Assembly: GCA_964354855.1 (NCBI GenBank)
Contig: CAYHBO010000015.1
Span: 1 to 35,695, forward strand
Length of the DNA: 35,695 nucleotides
DNA from: CAYHBO01 sp964354855
Lineage (GTDB): Bacteria > Babelota > Babeliae > Babelales > RVW-14
Reading direction: 5' to 3'
Both the position numbers and the translations under genes were made by a program. The notes under the pieces are model-generated. The model searched no databases. It worked only from the letters and a program-made list of their open reading frames with translations, and had not been told where the DNA came from. Shown piece by piece: positions 15,391-23,147 of the stretch; positions within the stretch are counted from its first letter, which is position 1, and each line of letters starts with the position of its first letter.

Positions 15391-16176
15391 TTATACGAAA
15401 TCAAGTTTTTTCTTTAAGCGTATCATGCTAACTGCCGCACAAATTGCACTCATGACCATAAGTGCTCCCACACAGGTCCACACCGGCAAATACCCCGCTT
15501 GCCCTAACATAGCCGCACGAAACCCCTCTTGCCCGTAAATATACGGATTAAGCAAATTTAGATAAGCAAGTACTGGACAGACGGTATGTAATGAATACCA
15601 AGTAAATTGAAAACCTCCTAAAATCCACAACGGAAACATAACCCGCATAAAAATATTCTCAAGCGACATAAGACCCTTAATTAAACTAATCATAAAAAGG
15701 CCGAAAACACCAAAAAATATATTACTTACCAAAAAGGTTATAATGGCATTAGGAACATTAATAATGGTTAAATTAAAACTATTCCATAAAAGCAACTTAG
15801 CTACCACAAAGGTAACTGCTCCTAGCAATAAGCCATTCACAATAAACAAACACGCCATATTCAACAGTAACATCCATCCAGGCATAGGCAGTGAAAGCAA
15901 ATAACTAATATGACGGTCACCCTCAAGATCGGCAAAAAACTTTGCAATACTTCCATATAACTCAAACCCAACAATGCTAATAATCACACCGATAGCTTGC
16001 AAAACGCCAAACGATTTATCCATCCCAAACAAGGGTAAAATGTAAGCCGCAATCAAAATAGTAGTACTCGCCCAGATGGTTGCGTTCAACAATTTATCCC
16101 AAAATGATTTACGAAGAAGCATCAATTCAGTTGTTAACAACTGAAAAAAAACATGACTACAATTAAATAGTTTCAT
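15391..16176 (-). CDS. ABC-2 type transporter permease
   Basis: A 261-residue integral membrane protein with about six hydrophobic spans (IWASTTILIAAYILPLFGM, LLLNMACLFIVNGLLLGAVT, AIITFLVSNIFFGVFGLFMI). I use the ATG at 16176, which has AAAGGA seven bases upstream, instead of the in-frame TTG at 16191. It lies 15 nt after its ATPase partner. ABC-2 exporters move drugs, polysaccharides or peptides out of the cell; the substrate here is unknown. The C-terminal 40 residues also occur in the decayed copy at 14828. Confidence 0.85.
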   Translation of the reverse strand: MKLFNCSHVFFQLLTTELMLLRKSFWDKLLNATIWASTTILIAAYILPLFGMDKSFGVLQAIGVIISIVGFELYGSIAKFFADLEGDRHISYLLSLPMPGWMLLLNMACLFIVNGLLLGAVTFVVAKLLLWNSFNLTIINVPNAIITFLVSNIFFGVFGLFMISLIKGLMSLENIFMRVMFPLWILGGFQFTWYSLHTVCPVLAYLNLLNPYIYGQEGFRAAMLGQAGYLPVWTCVGALMVMSAICAAVSMIRLKKKLDFV

Positions 16177-16191
16177 AAAAATTCCTTTCAA

Positions 16192-16944
16192 TTACAACGT
16201 TTCTTCTTGCATCAACTGCAAGAAAACATCTTCAAGGGTACTCTTATCATAAACTGTCTTGAGGTTTTCAGGCGTATCAATAAGCCTGATATTTCCTTTA
16301 TCCAGAATACAAAGACGATCCGAAAGCGTTTCCGCCTCATCAAGGTAATGGGTGGTTAATACCACGGTCACCCCTTCGTTTTTAAGATTACGAATCGTGT
16401 CCCACAACTGATGACGAATATGCGGATCAAGCCCTACCGTCGGTTCATCCAAAATAACCAGCTTCGGATTATGCATGAGCGCTCGCGCAATCACCACCCG
16501 TTGTTTATACCCGCCCGAAAGCACTCCCGGAACTGATTCGGCGTACGTCGTCAGTTTATACTGCTCCATAAGCTTGGCCGCTTTTCCCTGGGAATCCTTC
16601 AGAGAAAGCCCATAGTACAAGCCATCAAACACTAAATTTTGCTTCACGGTTAAGGCACCATTAAGATTAGGTTTTTGTGGACAATAACCAATAAGATGAC
16701 GATATGCAGCAAGATTTTGGTAGATAGATTTTTCTTGGTACAGAATGTCCCCAGTAGTTGGCGGATGTAGCGTTGCAATAATTGATGACAGCGTTGTTTT
16801 TCCAGCACCATTAACACCTAATAACCCAATAACTTCACCTTCAAAAATATCTAATGTAATACCTTTAAGAGCCTGTCGTTCATCTTTACCTCGACCATAA
16901 GTTTTGGTCACGTTTTTAATCTGAATTAAAATTTTACGCATCAT
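16192..16944 (-). CDS. ABC-2 type transporter ATPase
   Basis: A 250-residue ATPase with Walker A GVNGAGKTT (43-51), Q-loop GYCPQKPNL, signature LSGGYKQRVVI, Walker B LVILDEPTVGLDP and switch His in TTHYLDEAETLSDR, the CcmA/NodI/DrrA type of exporter ATPase. It pairs with the membrane subunit immediately downstream. Its start has only a weak ribosome-binding site (GAAAGA), consistent with control through the long leader upstream, which contains a short ORF and hairpins. Confidence 0.9.
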   Translation of the reverse strand: MMRKILIQIKNVTKTYGRGKDERQALKGITLDIFEGEVIGLLGVNGAGKTTLSSIIATLHPPTTGDILYQEKSIYQNLAAYRHLIGYCPQKPNLNGALTVKQNLVFDGLYYGLSLKDSQGKAAKLMEQYKLTTYAESVPGVLSGGYKQRVVIARALMHNPKLVILDEPTVGLDPHIRHQLWDTIRNLKNEGVTVVLTTHYLDEAETLSDRLCILDKGNIRLIDTPENLKTVYDKSTLEDVFLQLMQEETL

Positions 16945-17040
16945 AATTAATCTTTCGTAAGTACAAACGCGCGCTACAAAACTGCCTGTTGCAAGTCATG
17001 ATGTTTTTTTGGTAACAACACGTACACTAAAAAATATAAT

Positions 17041-17096
17041 AAAAAATAAATAGGTCAGTTGCCACTTAATGACAAGCAACACGACTGACTATTATA
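17041..17096 (-). promoter_or_regulatory. Attenuator-like hairpin (or internal promoter) upstream of the ABC-2 cassette
   Basis: GTCAGTTGCC (17054-17063) pairs through GTCAG/CTGAC and GTTGC/GCAAC with 17076-17089, then runs into a U-rich stretch on the minus strand. The homologous site in the decayed copy has the same stem and a stronger U-run. TATAAT on the minus strand (17096-17091) with TTGTTG 18 bp upstream is an alternative reading as a promoter, giving two competing explanations. Confidence 0.5.
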
Positions 17097-17144
17097 TTGA
17101 AACACAGCTAACGCCAACAATAGTTCGATGAGCGTTAACGGTAA

Positions 17145-17174
17145 TTAGGCGATGAAGATCAAGAAACTTTTCAT
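17145..17174 (-). CDS. Leader peptide MKSFLIFIA of the ABC-2 cassette
   Basis: A nine-codon ORF with a consensus TAAGGAG ribosome-binding site, about 200 nt before the ATPase gene. The duplicated copy at 15257 keeps the frame, length and stop codon. It may be a regulatory leader translated ahead of the attenuator-like hairpin, or a tiny hydrophobic product peptide linked to the exporter. Confidence 0.55.
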   Translation of the reverse strand: MKSFLIFIA

Positions 17175-17300
17175 AGTTATTCACTCCTTAGACGTTCAGT
17201 AGGCCAGAATGGCGATACTAAGAATCAACGCTACCTGAAAATGAACAAAAAAGCAAATGTCAGAAAAAATTAATGGTTTTGTGAAAAAATTATTTGAGAA

Positions 17301-17333
17301 GGCCTGGATTCCCGCGGAGGCGGGAATGACGTA
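17301..17333. repeat. GTCATTCCC-type palindromic repeat (half-element)
   Basis: ATTCCCGC, GGAG loop, GCGGGAAT, flanked by CCTGG and GACGT. It is the same style of element as 4247-4379 and 8151-8184 and is much more GC-rich than its surroundings. It lies just past the hisS stop codon and might act on its 3' end. Confidence 0.75.
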
Positions 17334-17341
17334 TGAGAACC

Positions 17342-18607
17342 TCACGCACCCTTTAAGAGTCCAACTAATTCTGTCTGTTTTACCGTAACATTTGTACCGG
17401 TAACCATGTTTTTTACCGCAGCAGTTCCTTGGTTTTGTTCGTCTTCTCCAATAATCACCACATATTTTGCACCGATTTTATTGGCACGTTTCATCATGTT
17501 GGTCATCGAAGCTTTTTCAAGAATAACATCTACCGTAAACCCCTCACGCTGTACTTCAGTAGCAAGTATTAACGCCAGTGTTGTTTGATTTTCTGACATC
17601 GGCATAATCACCGTCAATGCTGATTGATGTGGAATGACAAGCTCATTACGCACAAGCTCTACTAACATAAGTAACCGCTCCATGCCAATAGCAACTCCGA
17701 CAGCATCATAATCTTTTGCAGCCCCAACATGACGACCCAACTGATAACGGCCACCACCCGCAAATGCACTTTGAGAGCCAAGCTCACGAGAAACAAACTC
17801 AAACACAATATTGCAATAGTAATCAAGACCACGAACCAAGTAATCATCAACAATGTAACTTACTGAAAGTACATGTAACAAATCTTTTATTTGCTGCCAT
17901 TCTTTGGCACAAGGTTCACAGAGATGCTCCGTAAGTTTTGGTGCAGTCTTATAAATCTTATGACAATCTTGGCTTTTACAATCAAATACGCGCAGTGTGT
18001 TTGCATCTTTACGCGTAACACAGGTAGCACAAAGACTCTGTTGATGCTCATTCAAAAATGCTAATAATTTTGTTTTATGCTGTTTACGATCATCCAAGCA
18101 GCCAAGAAAATTAAGCTTCAGTACATAATTTTTTAAATGAAGTTTTTCAGAAAATAAGCTATCAAGCATTTTAATCAACATGACATCGTGTTCAAATGCA
18201 GCAGAGCCGATAACTTCTAGGCTAATTTGATGAAATTGACGAAACCGCCCTTTTTGTGGACGTTCACGACGAAACATCGGTCCATATAAAAATACTTTCC
18301 AAGGAAACCGATCAATGCGATTCTCATGACAAGCACGAATGACCGCAGCAGTCCCCTCAGGACGCAGACAAATACTTGTCTCTTGGATATCCCCTTCTGC
18401 TTGAGCAGACTCGAAAACATACATCTCTTTTGATACCACATCAGTTGTCTCACCCAGCGCATGGGTAAAAACGGCGGTATGTTCCAGTATGGGGGTTTGA
18501 ATTTCTTGAAAATTAAACTGATTAAAGTGCTCTCGAGCTCGTACTAACACAAAGTCTTGAAGCGATAAATCAATATTATCCTGGGTACCGCGAACACGCG
18601 TGAGCAT
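17342..18607 (-). CDS. hisS: Histidyl-tRNA synthetase
   Basis: A 421-residue class II synthetase of normal length. It charges tRNA-His with histidine. Motif 2 is FRRERPQKGRFRQFHQISLE (about 111-130), preceded by LRPEGTAAVIRA (82-93). The histidine-specific segment VRGLDYYCNIVFEF (258-271), GGGRY and the motif 3 block VGVAIGMERLL are all present. The C-terminal anticodon-binding domain runs from about 325 to 421. A four-Cys insertion at about 192-234 (CATC ... C-C ... CEPC) could hold a zinc, as in some bacterial HisRS. It is a single gene with no obvious partner. Confidence 0.96.
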   Translation of the reverse strand: MLTRVRGTQDNIDLSLQDFVLVRAREHFNQFNFQEIQTPILEHTAVFTHALGETTDVVSKEMYVFESAQAEGDIQETSICLRPEGTAAVIRACHENRIDRFPWKVFLYGPMFRRERPQKGRFRQFHQISLEVIGSAAFEHDVMLIKMLDSLFSEKLHLKNYVLKLNFLGCLDDRKQHKTKLLAFLNEHQQSLCATCVTRKDANTLRVFDCKSQDCHKIYKTAPKLTEHLCEPCAKEWQQIKDLLHVLSVSYIVDDYLVRGLDYYCNIVFEFVSRELGSQSAFAGGGRYQLGRHVGAAKDYDAVGVAIGMERLLMLVELVRNELVIPHQSALTVIMPMSENQTTLALILATEVQREGFTVDVILEKASMTNMMKRANKIGAKYVVIIGEDEQNQGTAAVKNMVTGTNVTVKQTELVGLLKGA

Positions 18608-18738
18608 AAAAATCCTTCAAAAAAACGTTTCTTGTGACAATGACTAAAGACTATCGGAGCAAAAATATTCCCGTAACCGTATCATTTATCACCAAATTGT
18701 TCAATTAACCTGCGTTTTAGCTTTTTATTCAGATCCAG

Positions 18739-18767
18739 TTGACACCCCTAAAAAATCAGACTATTAT
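18739..18767 (+). promoter_or_regulatory. Consensus sigma70 promoter
   Basis: TTGACA (18739-18744), a 17-bp spacer and TATTAT (18762-18767). It reads toward the small membrane protein at 18855, with a leader of about 80 nt. Confidence 0.75.
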
Positions 18768-18854
18768 TTAAAGAGTTATAACTATTATTTTAATAGATTA
18801 ATGAAAACCATTCTTTTAAAGATTATTAACGTACTAACCTACAAGGATCAAATC

Positions 18855-19097
18855 ATGTTACAAATAGCTTTACTCGTACTTTTCATCATGTCAGCAGGAC
18901 AAGATATGCGTCGTAATAGAAAAGGAACATCGCTCATATCCCTTGGCACAATCGCTACAGGCGGCCTCTTATTTGGCTGGGAAGTGTATACACACTACAA
19001 CAAAAAGAACGCTCCCGATGAAACTGCAACCTATGAAAAAATGAAGAAAGATAAAGAAAACAAGGAACCAGCATTACAAAATAACGAAGAAGATTAA
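18855..19097 (+). CDS. Small membrane protein
   Basis: An 80-residue protein. I choose the ATG at 18855 because AAGGA lies seven bases upstream; an earlier in-frame ATG at 18801 has none. It has two hydrophobic spans (LQIALLVLFIMSAG and SLISLGTIATGGLLFGW) separated by a basic loop (RRNRKG), then a charged Lys/Glu-rich tail (MKKDKENKEPALQNNEED). It probably forms an inner-membrane hairpin with a soluble tail. Not recognised. Confidence 0.65.
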   Translation: MLQIALLVLFIMSAGQDMRRNRKGTSLISLGTIATGGLLFGWEVYTHYNKKNAPDETATYEKMKKDKENKEPALQNNEED

Positions 19098-19215
19098 GAT
19101 TAAATCCAATACGTTTCTCCCTTTGCATCTAAATTGTTTACAGCTGTAAAATTATTAACCTACCATAGAGTAAGAAATATAATTTTTTTTGATCACCATA
19201 TCGGGAGGAATACGT

Positions 19216-19590
19216 ATGAAGACAATAACTTTTACCGGCATAAGAATCGTACTTATATCATTAATTTTAGGTGCTTTTGCACCAATCATCAATGCAGCAA
19301 AAGCTGGGTGGTCTGCAGCTGGAACATCTAAAGCAATGGCAGAAGATACCACAAATACAAAACCTACTAACAAAAAACAAGGCAATAAACAAGGCAATAA
19401 ACAAGGCAATAAACAAGGTAAAAAAAATGGCGCAAAAAAAAGAAGAGGGCCAAGAAAACCTCGCGCAAAAAAGCATCGTCGTGCTAAAGTAAAACTTACC
19501 GAAGAACAAATAAAAGCAAGAAAAGCTGCTGGAGCTAAGAAGACAACCGATCGCGCTACTAAGAAAACAGCTAACGCAGCAAAAAACTAG
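19216..19590 (+). CDS. Exported lysine-rich protein with KQGN repeats
   Basis: A 124-residue protein starting at the ATG at 19216 behind a strong GGGAGG site. Residues 1-26 are a signal peptide ending INA. The mature part is extremely basic: a KQGN repeat run, then KKRRGPRKPRAKKHRRAKVK and Ala/Lys-rich stretches (KAAGAKKTTDRATKKTANAAK) that recall histone H1-like tails. It could bind nucleic acid or acidic polymers outside the cytoplasm. That function is inference. An intrinsic terminator follows. Confidence 0.7.
   Translation: MKTITFTGIRIVLISLILGAFAPIINAAKAGWSAAGTSKAMAEDTTNTKPTNKKQGNKQGNKQGNKQGKKNGAKKRRGPRKPRAKKHRRAKVKLTEEQIKARKAAGAKKTTDRATKKTANAAKN
19375..19419 (+). repeat. 12-bp in-frame tandem repeat (AAACAAGGCAAT)
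   Basis: Three perfect copies and a partial fourth, each encoding KQGN inside the lysine-rich exported protein. Copy number could vary between strains without changing frame. Confidence 0.9.
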
Positions 19591-19614
19591 TTATCTCATA
19601 ATCGATACACCAAT

Positions 19615-19664
19615 AAAGCCGCAGAATAACTTGCACCATTCTGCGGCTTTATCATTTATTTTTT
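19615..19664. terminator. Bidirectional intrinsic terminator
   Basis: A perfect 13-bp stem (AAAGCCGCAGAAT and its complement at 19638-19650), 10-nt loop and a T-rich tail on the plus strand. It lies between two convergent genes and slightly overlaps the end of the minus-strand one. Confidence 0.9.
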
Positions 19665-20357
19665 CAGTTCAAGTTGTTTAATCTTTTCAACCAGGGCACT
19701 ATGTCCCAACATTCTATCAAGGTTAACCACCAGAGCACCACCCCATACCAACAAACTTCCTTTGCTTAGCTCAGTTGTTACTTGATAGAACGGTGAATTA
19801 ATCACTAAATTTTCTATGGTACGCATAAACGTCAACTTACTATTTTCATACTTATGCACTAGCAAAGCATCTTGCTCTGCTAGCCCCGTATAACCAAAAT
19901 CGTTACGCGCTAAACGTAGTGCCTGCCATCCCTCAAGCATCCCAAATGCTAACCCGGCAACCAAAGAAGTTACCGCAAACGTTGTTGGTCGATCAGGCAG
20001 CATTAACGCTCGCTTTTCTGCGGCATCTTTCCCGGTTTGAGCAACATGATTTTTAAATGAAAAAGCACTCACAAGAATCTCGAGAGCTCGAGAAATCGCC
20101 GCTTCTCCTAAATTGTCTCGTTGGTGCCACAATGCAAGAACGCTATCCGCTATACGCACCATATCATTCGTACACTGCACTACCGCATGATCAGTTGCAT
20201 GGGCTGCAAAGGTGGTTGCGCCACGAGCCAATGCTGCGACATAAGATGCTTTTTCAGTACAACTCATAACAGAGAATTCTTTTGGTGTTGCTTGAAGATT
20301 ATTATTAACACAAATAATTAATACTAACGAACACGCTTTACCGAAGAGATTTTTCAT
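19656..20357 (-). CDS. Exported or membrane-associated hypothetical protein A
   Basis: A 233-residue protein; the ATG at 20357 is preferred over the in-frame TTG at 20369. A signal peptide (KNLFGKACSLVLIICVNNN) is followed by helical segments and two weakly hydrophobic stretches (TTFAVTSLVAGLAFGMLEGW and LLVWGGALVVNL). Its layout matches the gene immediately upstream: MVRIADSVLALWHQRDN against ATIASLARLTHSAISSYNHR, and SLVAGLAFGMLEGWQALRLA against SLAGTVALGVAESGLALNLA. The two are probably distant paralogs in an operon (17 nt apart). Function unknown. Confidence 0.7.
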   Translation of the reverse strand: MKNLFGKACSLVLIICVNNNLQATPKEFSVMSCTEKASYVAALARGATTFAAHATDHAVVQCTNDMVRIADSVLALWHQRDNLGEAAISRALEILVSAFSFKNHVAQTGKDAAEKRALMLPDRPTTFAVTSLVAGLAFGMLEGWQALRLARNDFGYTGLAEQDALLVHKYENSKLTFMRTIENLVINSPFYQVTTELSKGSLLVWGGALVVNLDRMLGHSALVEKIKQLELKK

Positions 20358-20373
20358 AGATACTTTCAATTTT

Positions 20374-21204
20374 TTACTTTCTGTTGTACCAGGCTAACGA
20401 ATCTTTTTTCCACACTGACTCTGTCTCTTTTTCTAATACTTCTTTTATAGCAGGAATATCTGAAACATTTATAACTTTTTTAGCGAGTTTCTCATCAAAA
20501 TGTAACCAATTTTTGTACTCTGTTCTCAACAACCAAGTATTTCCAAGAGCAGCTCCAACCCAAGCAAGTTTTACTTTTGGATTAGTCGCATCACCATAAT
20601 TATTATAACAACGCAGCATAGAAAGAAGACCGCTTGAAAGCGCTGGGAATTTACCGTACTCACTACTCAAGCCTAAGCAATATGATTCACCCTTCTGAGT
20701 AACCTTAGATAATGGCATACTACCACCCATCGCTAAGTTAAGCGCAAGCCCTGATTCGGCAACTCCAAGAGCAACTGTTCCTGCTAACGATACGTATGAC
20801 CAATCAGCTTTACGTTGTGCAAGCTCTTGTTGTTCTTCTTCAGATAACTCTTTATTTTTTAATGTACTCAATTTATAAGCGTTATGTACAAAGTTAAACC
20901 CATTAACACAAAGCCCAAAAAGGTTGTACTTGTTAGTTGCGCCATCATTACGATGGTTATAACTTGAAATGGCGCTATGAGTCAGACGAGCCAAGCTTGC
21001 AATAGTAGCCATTCTAATTTTTGCCTGCTCAGTCCCATAGTCAGCAGTAAATTGAGCCGTAATTGCTGCCGGGGCTATTGCACAAGCGCTAACAATTTCA
21101 GCGGCTTTCCAAGAGCTTTGTGTGGCAAAAATTAAAGGGTTATTACAAATTAATAAGAAGCCCAATAAAATAAGCATAATCTGTTGAATTTTCTTTATCA
21201 GCAT
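20374..21204 (-). CDS. Exported or membrane-associated hypothetical protein B
   Basis: A 276-residue protein with an N-terminal signal peptide (MLIKKIQQIMLILLGFLLI...) and AGGGGA ahead of the ATG. It has helical, Ala-rich segments and hydrophobic stretches (WSYVSLAGTVALGVAESGLA, LAWVGAALGNTWLL). It is the likely paralog of the downstream gene. No domain recognised; an envelope location is probable. Confidence 0.72.
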   Translation of the reverse strand: MLIKKIQQIMLILLGFLLICNNPLIFATQSSWKAAEIVSACAIAPAAITAQFTADYGTEQAKIRMATIASLARLTHSAISSYNHRNDGATNKYNLFGLCVNGFNFVHNAYKLSTLKNKELSEEEQQELAQRKADWSYVSLAGTVALGVAESGLALNLAMGGSMPLSKVTQKGESYCLGLSSEYGKFPALSSGLLSMLRCYNNYGDATNPKVKLAWVGAALGNTWLLRTEYKNWLHFDEKLAKKVINVSDIPAIKEVLEKETESVWKKDSLAWYNRK

Positions 21205-21414
21205 GGTTGTTCCCCTATGTTTTAATAATAAAGCTTAAGTGTACTTAATAGTTAAAAAAATACAACGCCATCCAGTTTGTTATTTATTTCAGATATAAAT
21301 AATAATAAATATATTAAGTATTTATTGCTAAAGAACGTTTTTTGAATATATTTCTTACGTGCATGATAACATGTATCAGAAAGTAACAACCCCATCGATT
21401 GAACCAAAAAAACC

Positions 21415-21645
21415 ATGAAGTCAGCATCATACAACGGCAACGCATCACAGCCTATGCACTGCAATTACAATAATTTATATGAACCAATTTATGACTCGGT
21501 TTACGGCGTTAATTTTGTCTTCTATGACGAAGAAGAAATGACCGACTATGACAATGAACCAGGATTCATTTCAGAACTTTCTATTTCGGGCCAGCTTTGC
21601 CAAACGGCAGCATCGAAAAAAAGTACTTCAAATCATCATCATTGA
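21415..21645 (+). other. Doubtful small ORF, possible acidic peptide
   Basis: A 76-codon frame rich in Tyr, Asn and acidic residues (FYDEEEMTDYDNEPGFISEL). A second short frame starting at the ATG at 21370 (MYQKVTTPSIEPKKP) runs into it across a run of seven A, and the two together would make a longer protein if one base were miscalled. No ribosome-binding site is visible, and the end overlaps the MCE gene on the other strand by 65 bp. The rest of 21205-21414 shows nothing definite. Confidence 0.28.
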
Positions 21646-23092
21646 AGCGTAATCCACCACCAAAGAATGGATTAGCATTACGTTTACCGTAAACATCATC
21701 TACCCCAAAGGCGGTGTACATGCATCGCATGAAGAACAGGCGATTCAGCCATTTCACGTGAGGACGTTTTTCGTTAAGGAACGGATCTTGCGGATTGTAT
21801 TTGTTAACACCACGCATATCGAATACTTCCAATGTTGTAATCCAGTTAAACCAATCAGTTTCAAGCGGCACATAGAAATCAATTCCCGCTCCAAACGTGC
21901 TTTCAAAAACCCCCACACGCAGCGCAAGGCGATCAAAGCGCTTACCAAATTGAAGACCAAACAGAAGATCGTTTTTACGCTGTACCGTTTTTTCAACACG
22001 ATCAGCCCACTCAACTTTTCTCCACGTTGGCATATCTAATTCACGAGCACGTAAGACCGTACCTTGATCATCATAACGGGTGTAGTATGACTTCTCACGA
22101 CTAAAGGTACCTTGTTCATCACCAATCAATTGAATGAGATAGAAAAAATCCGAATTTGGCCGAAGCTTTAGCTCAAAGTATCCCTTAGCATTAAAGTGTC
22201 GTAACATCGTTTCAGAATGCATATCAAGATTGATCATAAGCGCTTGCATTTTATTAGAATATTCTTTAAAACCACCTATAGTCTTTTTGATATCATAGTA
22301 CGTTTCATCTTCATTGATTAACTTACCAACCAGCCCCTTACCAGTGTTAATTTTATCAACAACTTCAGTCGCGCCATTAAACGTATTTTTTATCGATCCA
22401 GCCGCATCGCCAACCTCAGTAACTGTTTTAGGTAAAGCATCTTTAAGACTTTGAACGGTCGCTCTAATATCACCAAGCGTCCCATTAATATTCGATTCGT
22501 TATTATACATGGTACGTTGTAACACTTCTGAAAAATCAGCTATGCGTGCTGAAGCTTTAGCAACTGATTCCAATGTAGCACGTATACTATCTTCACCAGC
22601 CCGACTTGCTACGGTACCTTTAATCGAATTGGTAATGTCCTGAATACCCGATGCAATATCTCTGAACTGATCAAGTAATTCTCCAACACTTGCCGGCGTT
22701 TTTCCTGGCATCGCTAACGTACTTCCCGGCAACAGTAACCCCGTTGCAGGGTTTCCAGGATCTATTTCAACCGATTTGGTTCCGATCAACCCCGCTTGAT
22801 AAATGGTGGCATAAGCATTTTTTGCTAATTTATTTTTCTCATGAATACGCAATTTTAACTCTGCTTTACCGCGACTTAAAAGTGTTATGGAATCAACCCA
22901 TCCAACTTCAACCCCGGCAATGCAAACTTTAGATTTAAGCGTCAAACCACCAATTTCATCAAAATAAGTCGTGTACTCTTGATACTGATTTTTATCAAAA
23001 CGAATGGCTTTAATATTAATGCTCAAATAGAAGAAAACACTAATAGCCCCTAAAATAAATATCCCTACGCGCGTTTCAATATTCACCTTCAT
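21581..23092 (-). CDS. MCE-domain (MlaD-like) protein with long C-terminal domain
   Basis: A 503-residue protein with one N-terminal membrane span (VGIFILGAISVFFYLSI), then an MCE domain (about 40-120: YFDEIGGLTLKSKVCIAGVE, GLIGTKSVEIDPG). MCE proteins form rings that carry phospholipids between membranes. A helical region (about 130-300) with regularly spaced hydrophobics follows. The last 190 residues are rich in beta-type patterns (LLFGLQFGKRFDRLALRVGV, GAGIDFYVPLE, FGGGLRFNDDDLKYFF), resembling a barrel-like outer-membrane domain. No MlaE or MlaF gene lies beside it; the neighbour upstream is the pseudopilin operon, 55 bp away. Confidence 0.85.
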   Translation of the reverse strand: MKVNIETRVGIFILGAISVFFYLSINIKAIRFDKNQYQEYTTYFDEIGGLTLKSKVCIAGVEVGWVDSITLLSRGKAELKLRIHEKNKLAKNAYATIYQAGLIGTKSVEIDPGNPATGLLLPGSTLAMPGKTPASVGELLDQFRDIASGIQDITNSIKGTVASRAGEDSIRATLESVAKASARIADFSEVLQRTMYNNESNINGTLGDIRATVQSLKDALPKTVTEVGDAAGSIKNTFNGATEVVDKINTGKGLVGKLINEDETYYDIKKTIGGFKEYSNKMQALMINLDMHSETMLRHFNAKGYFELKLRPNSDFFYLIQLIGDEQGTFSREKSYYTRYDDQGTVLRARELDMPTWRKVEWADRVEKTVQRKNDLLFGLQFGKRFDRLALRVGVFESTFGAGIDFYVPLETDWFNWITTLEVFDMRGVNKYNPQDPFLNEKRPHVKWLNRLFFMRCMYTAFGVDDVYGKRNANPFFGGGLRFNDDDLKYFFSMLPFGKAGPK

Positions 23093-23147
23093 ACCCTACT
23101 TTTATGCCAAGCCACCTACGTGACACGGAATTTAGTCGATCAAAAAT

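Noticed and set aside
21252..21464. Minus-strand ORF of 70 codons
   Set aside because: No ribosome-binding site, AT-rich hydrophobic tail and overlap with another doubtful ORF; nothing supports coding.
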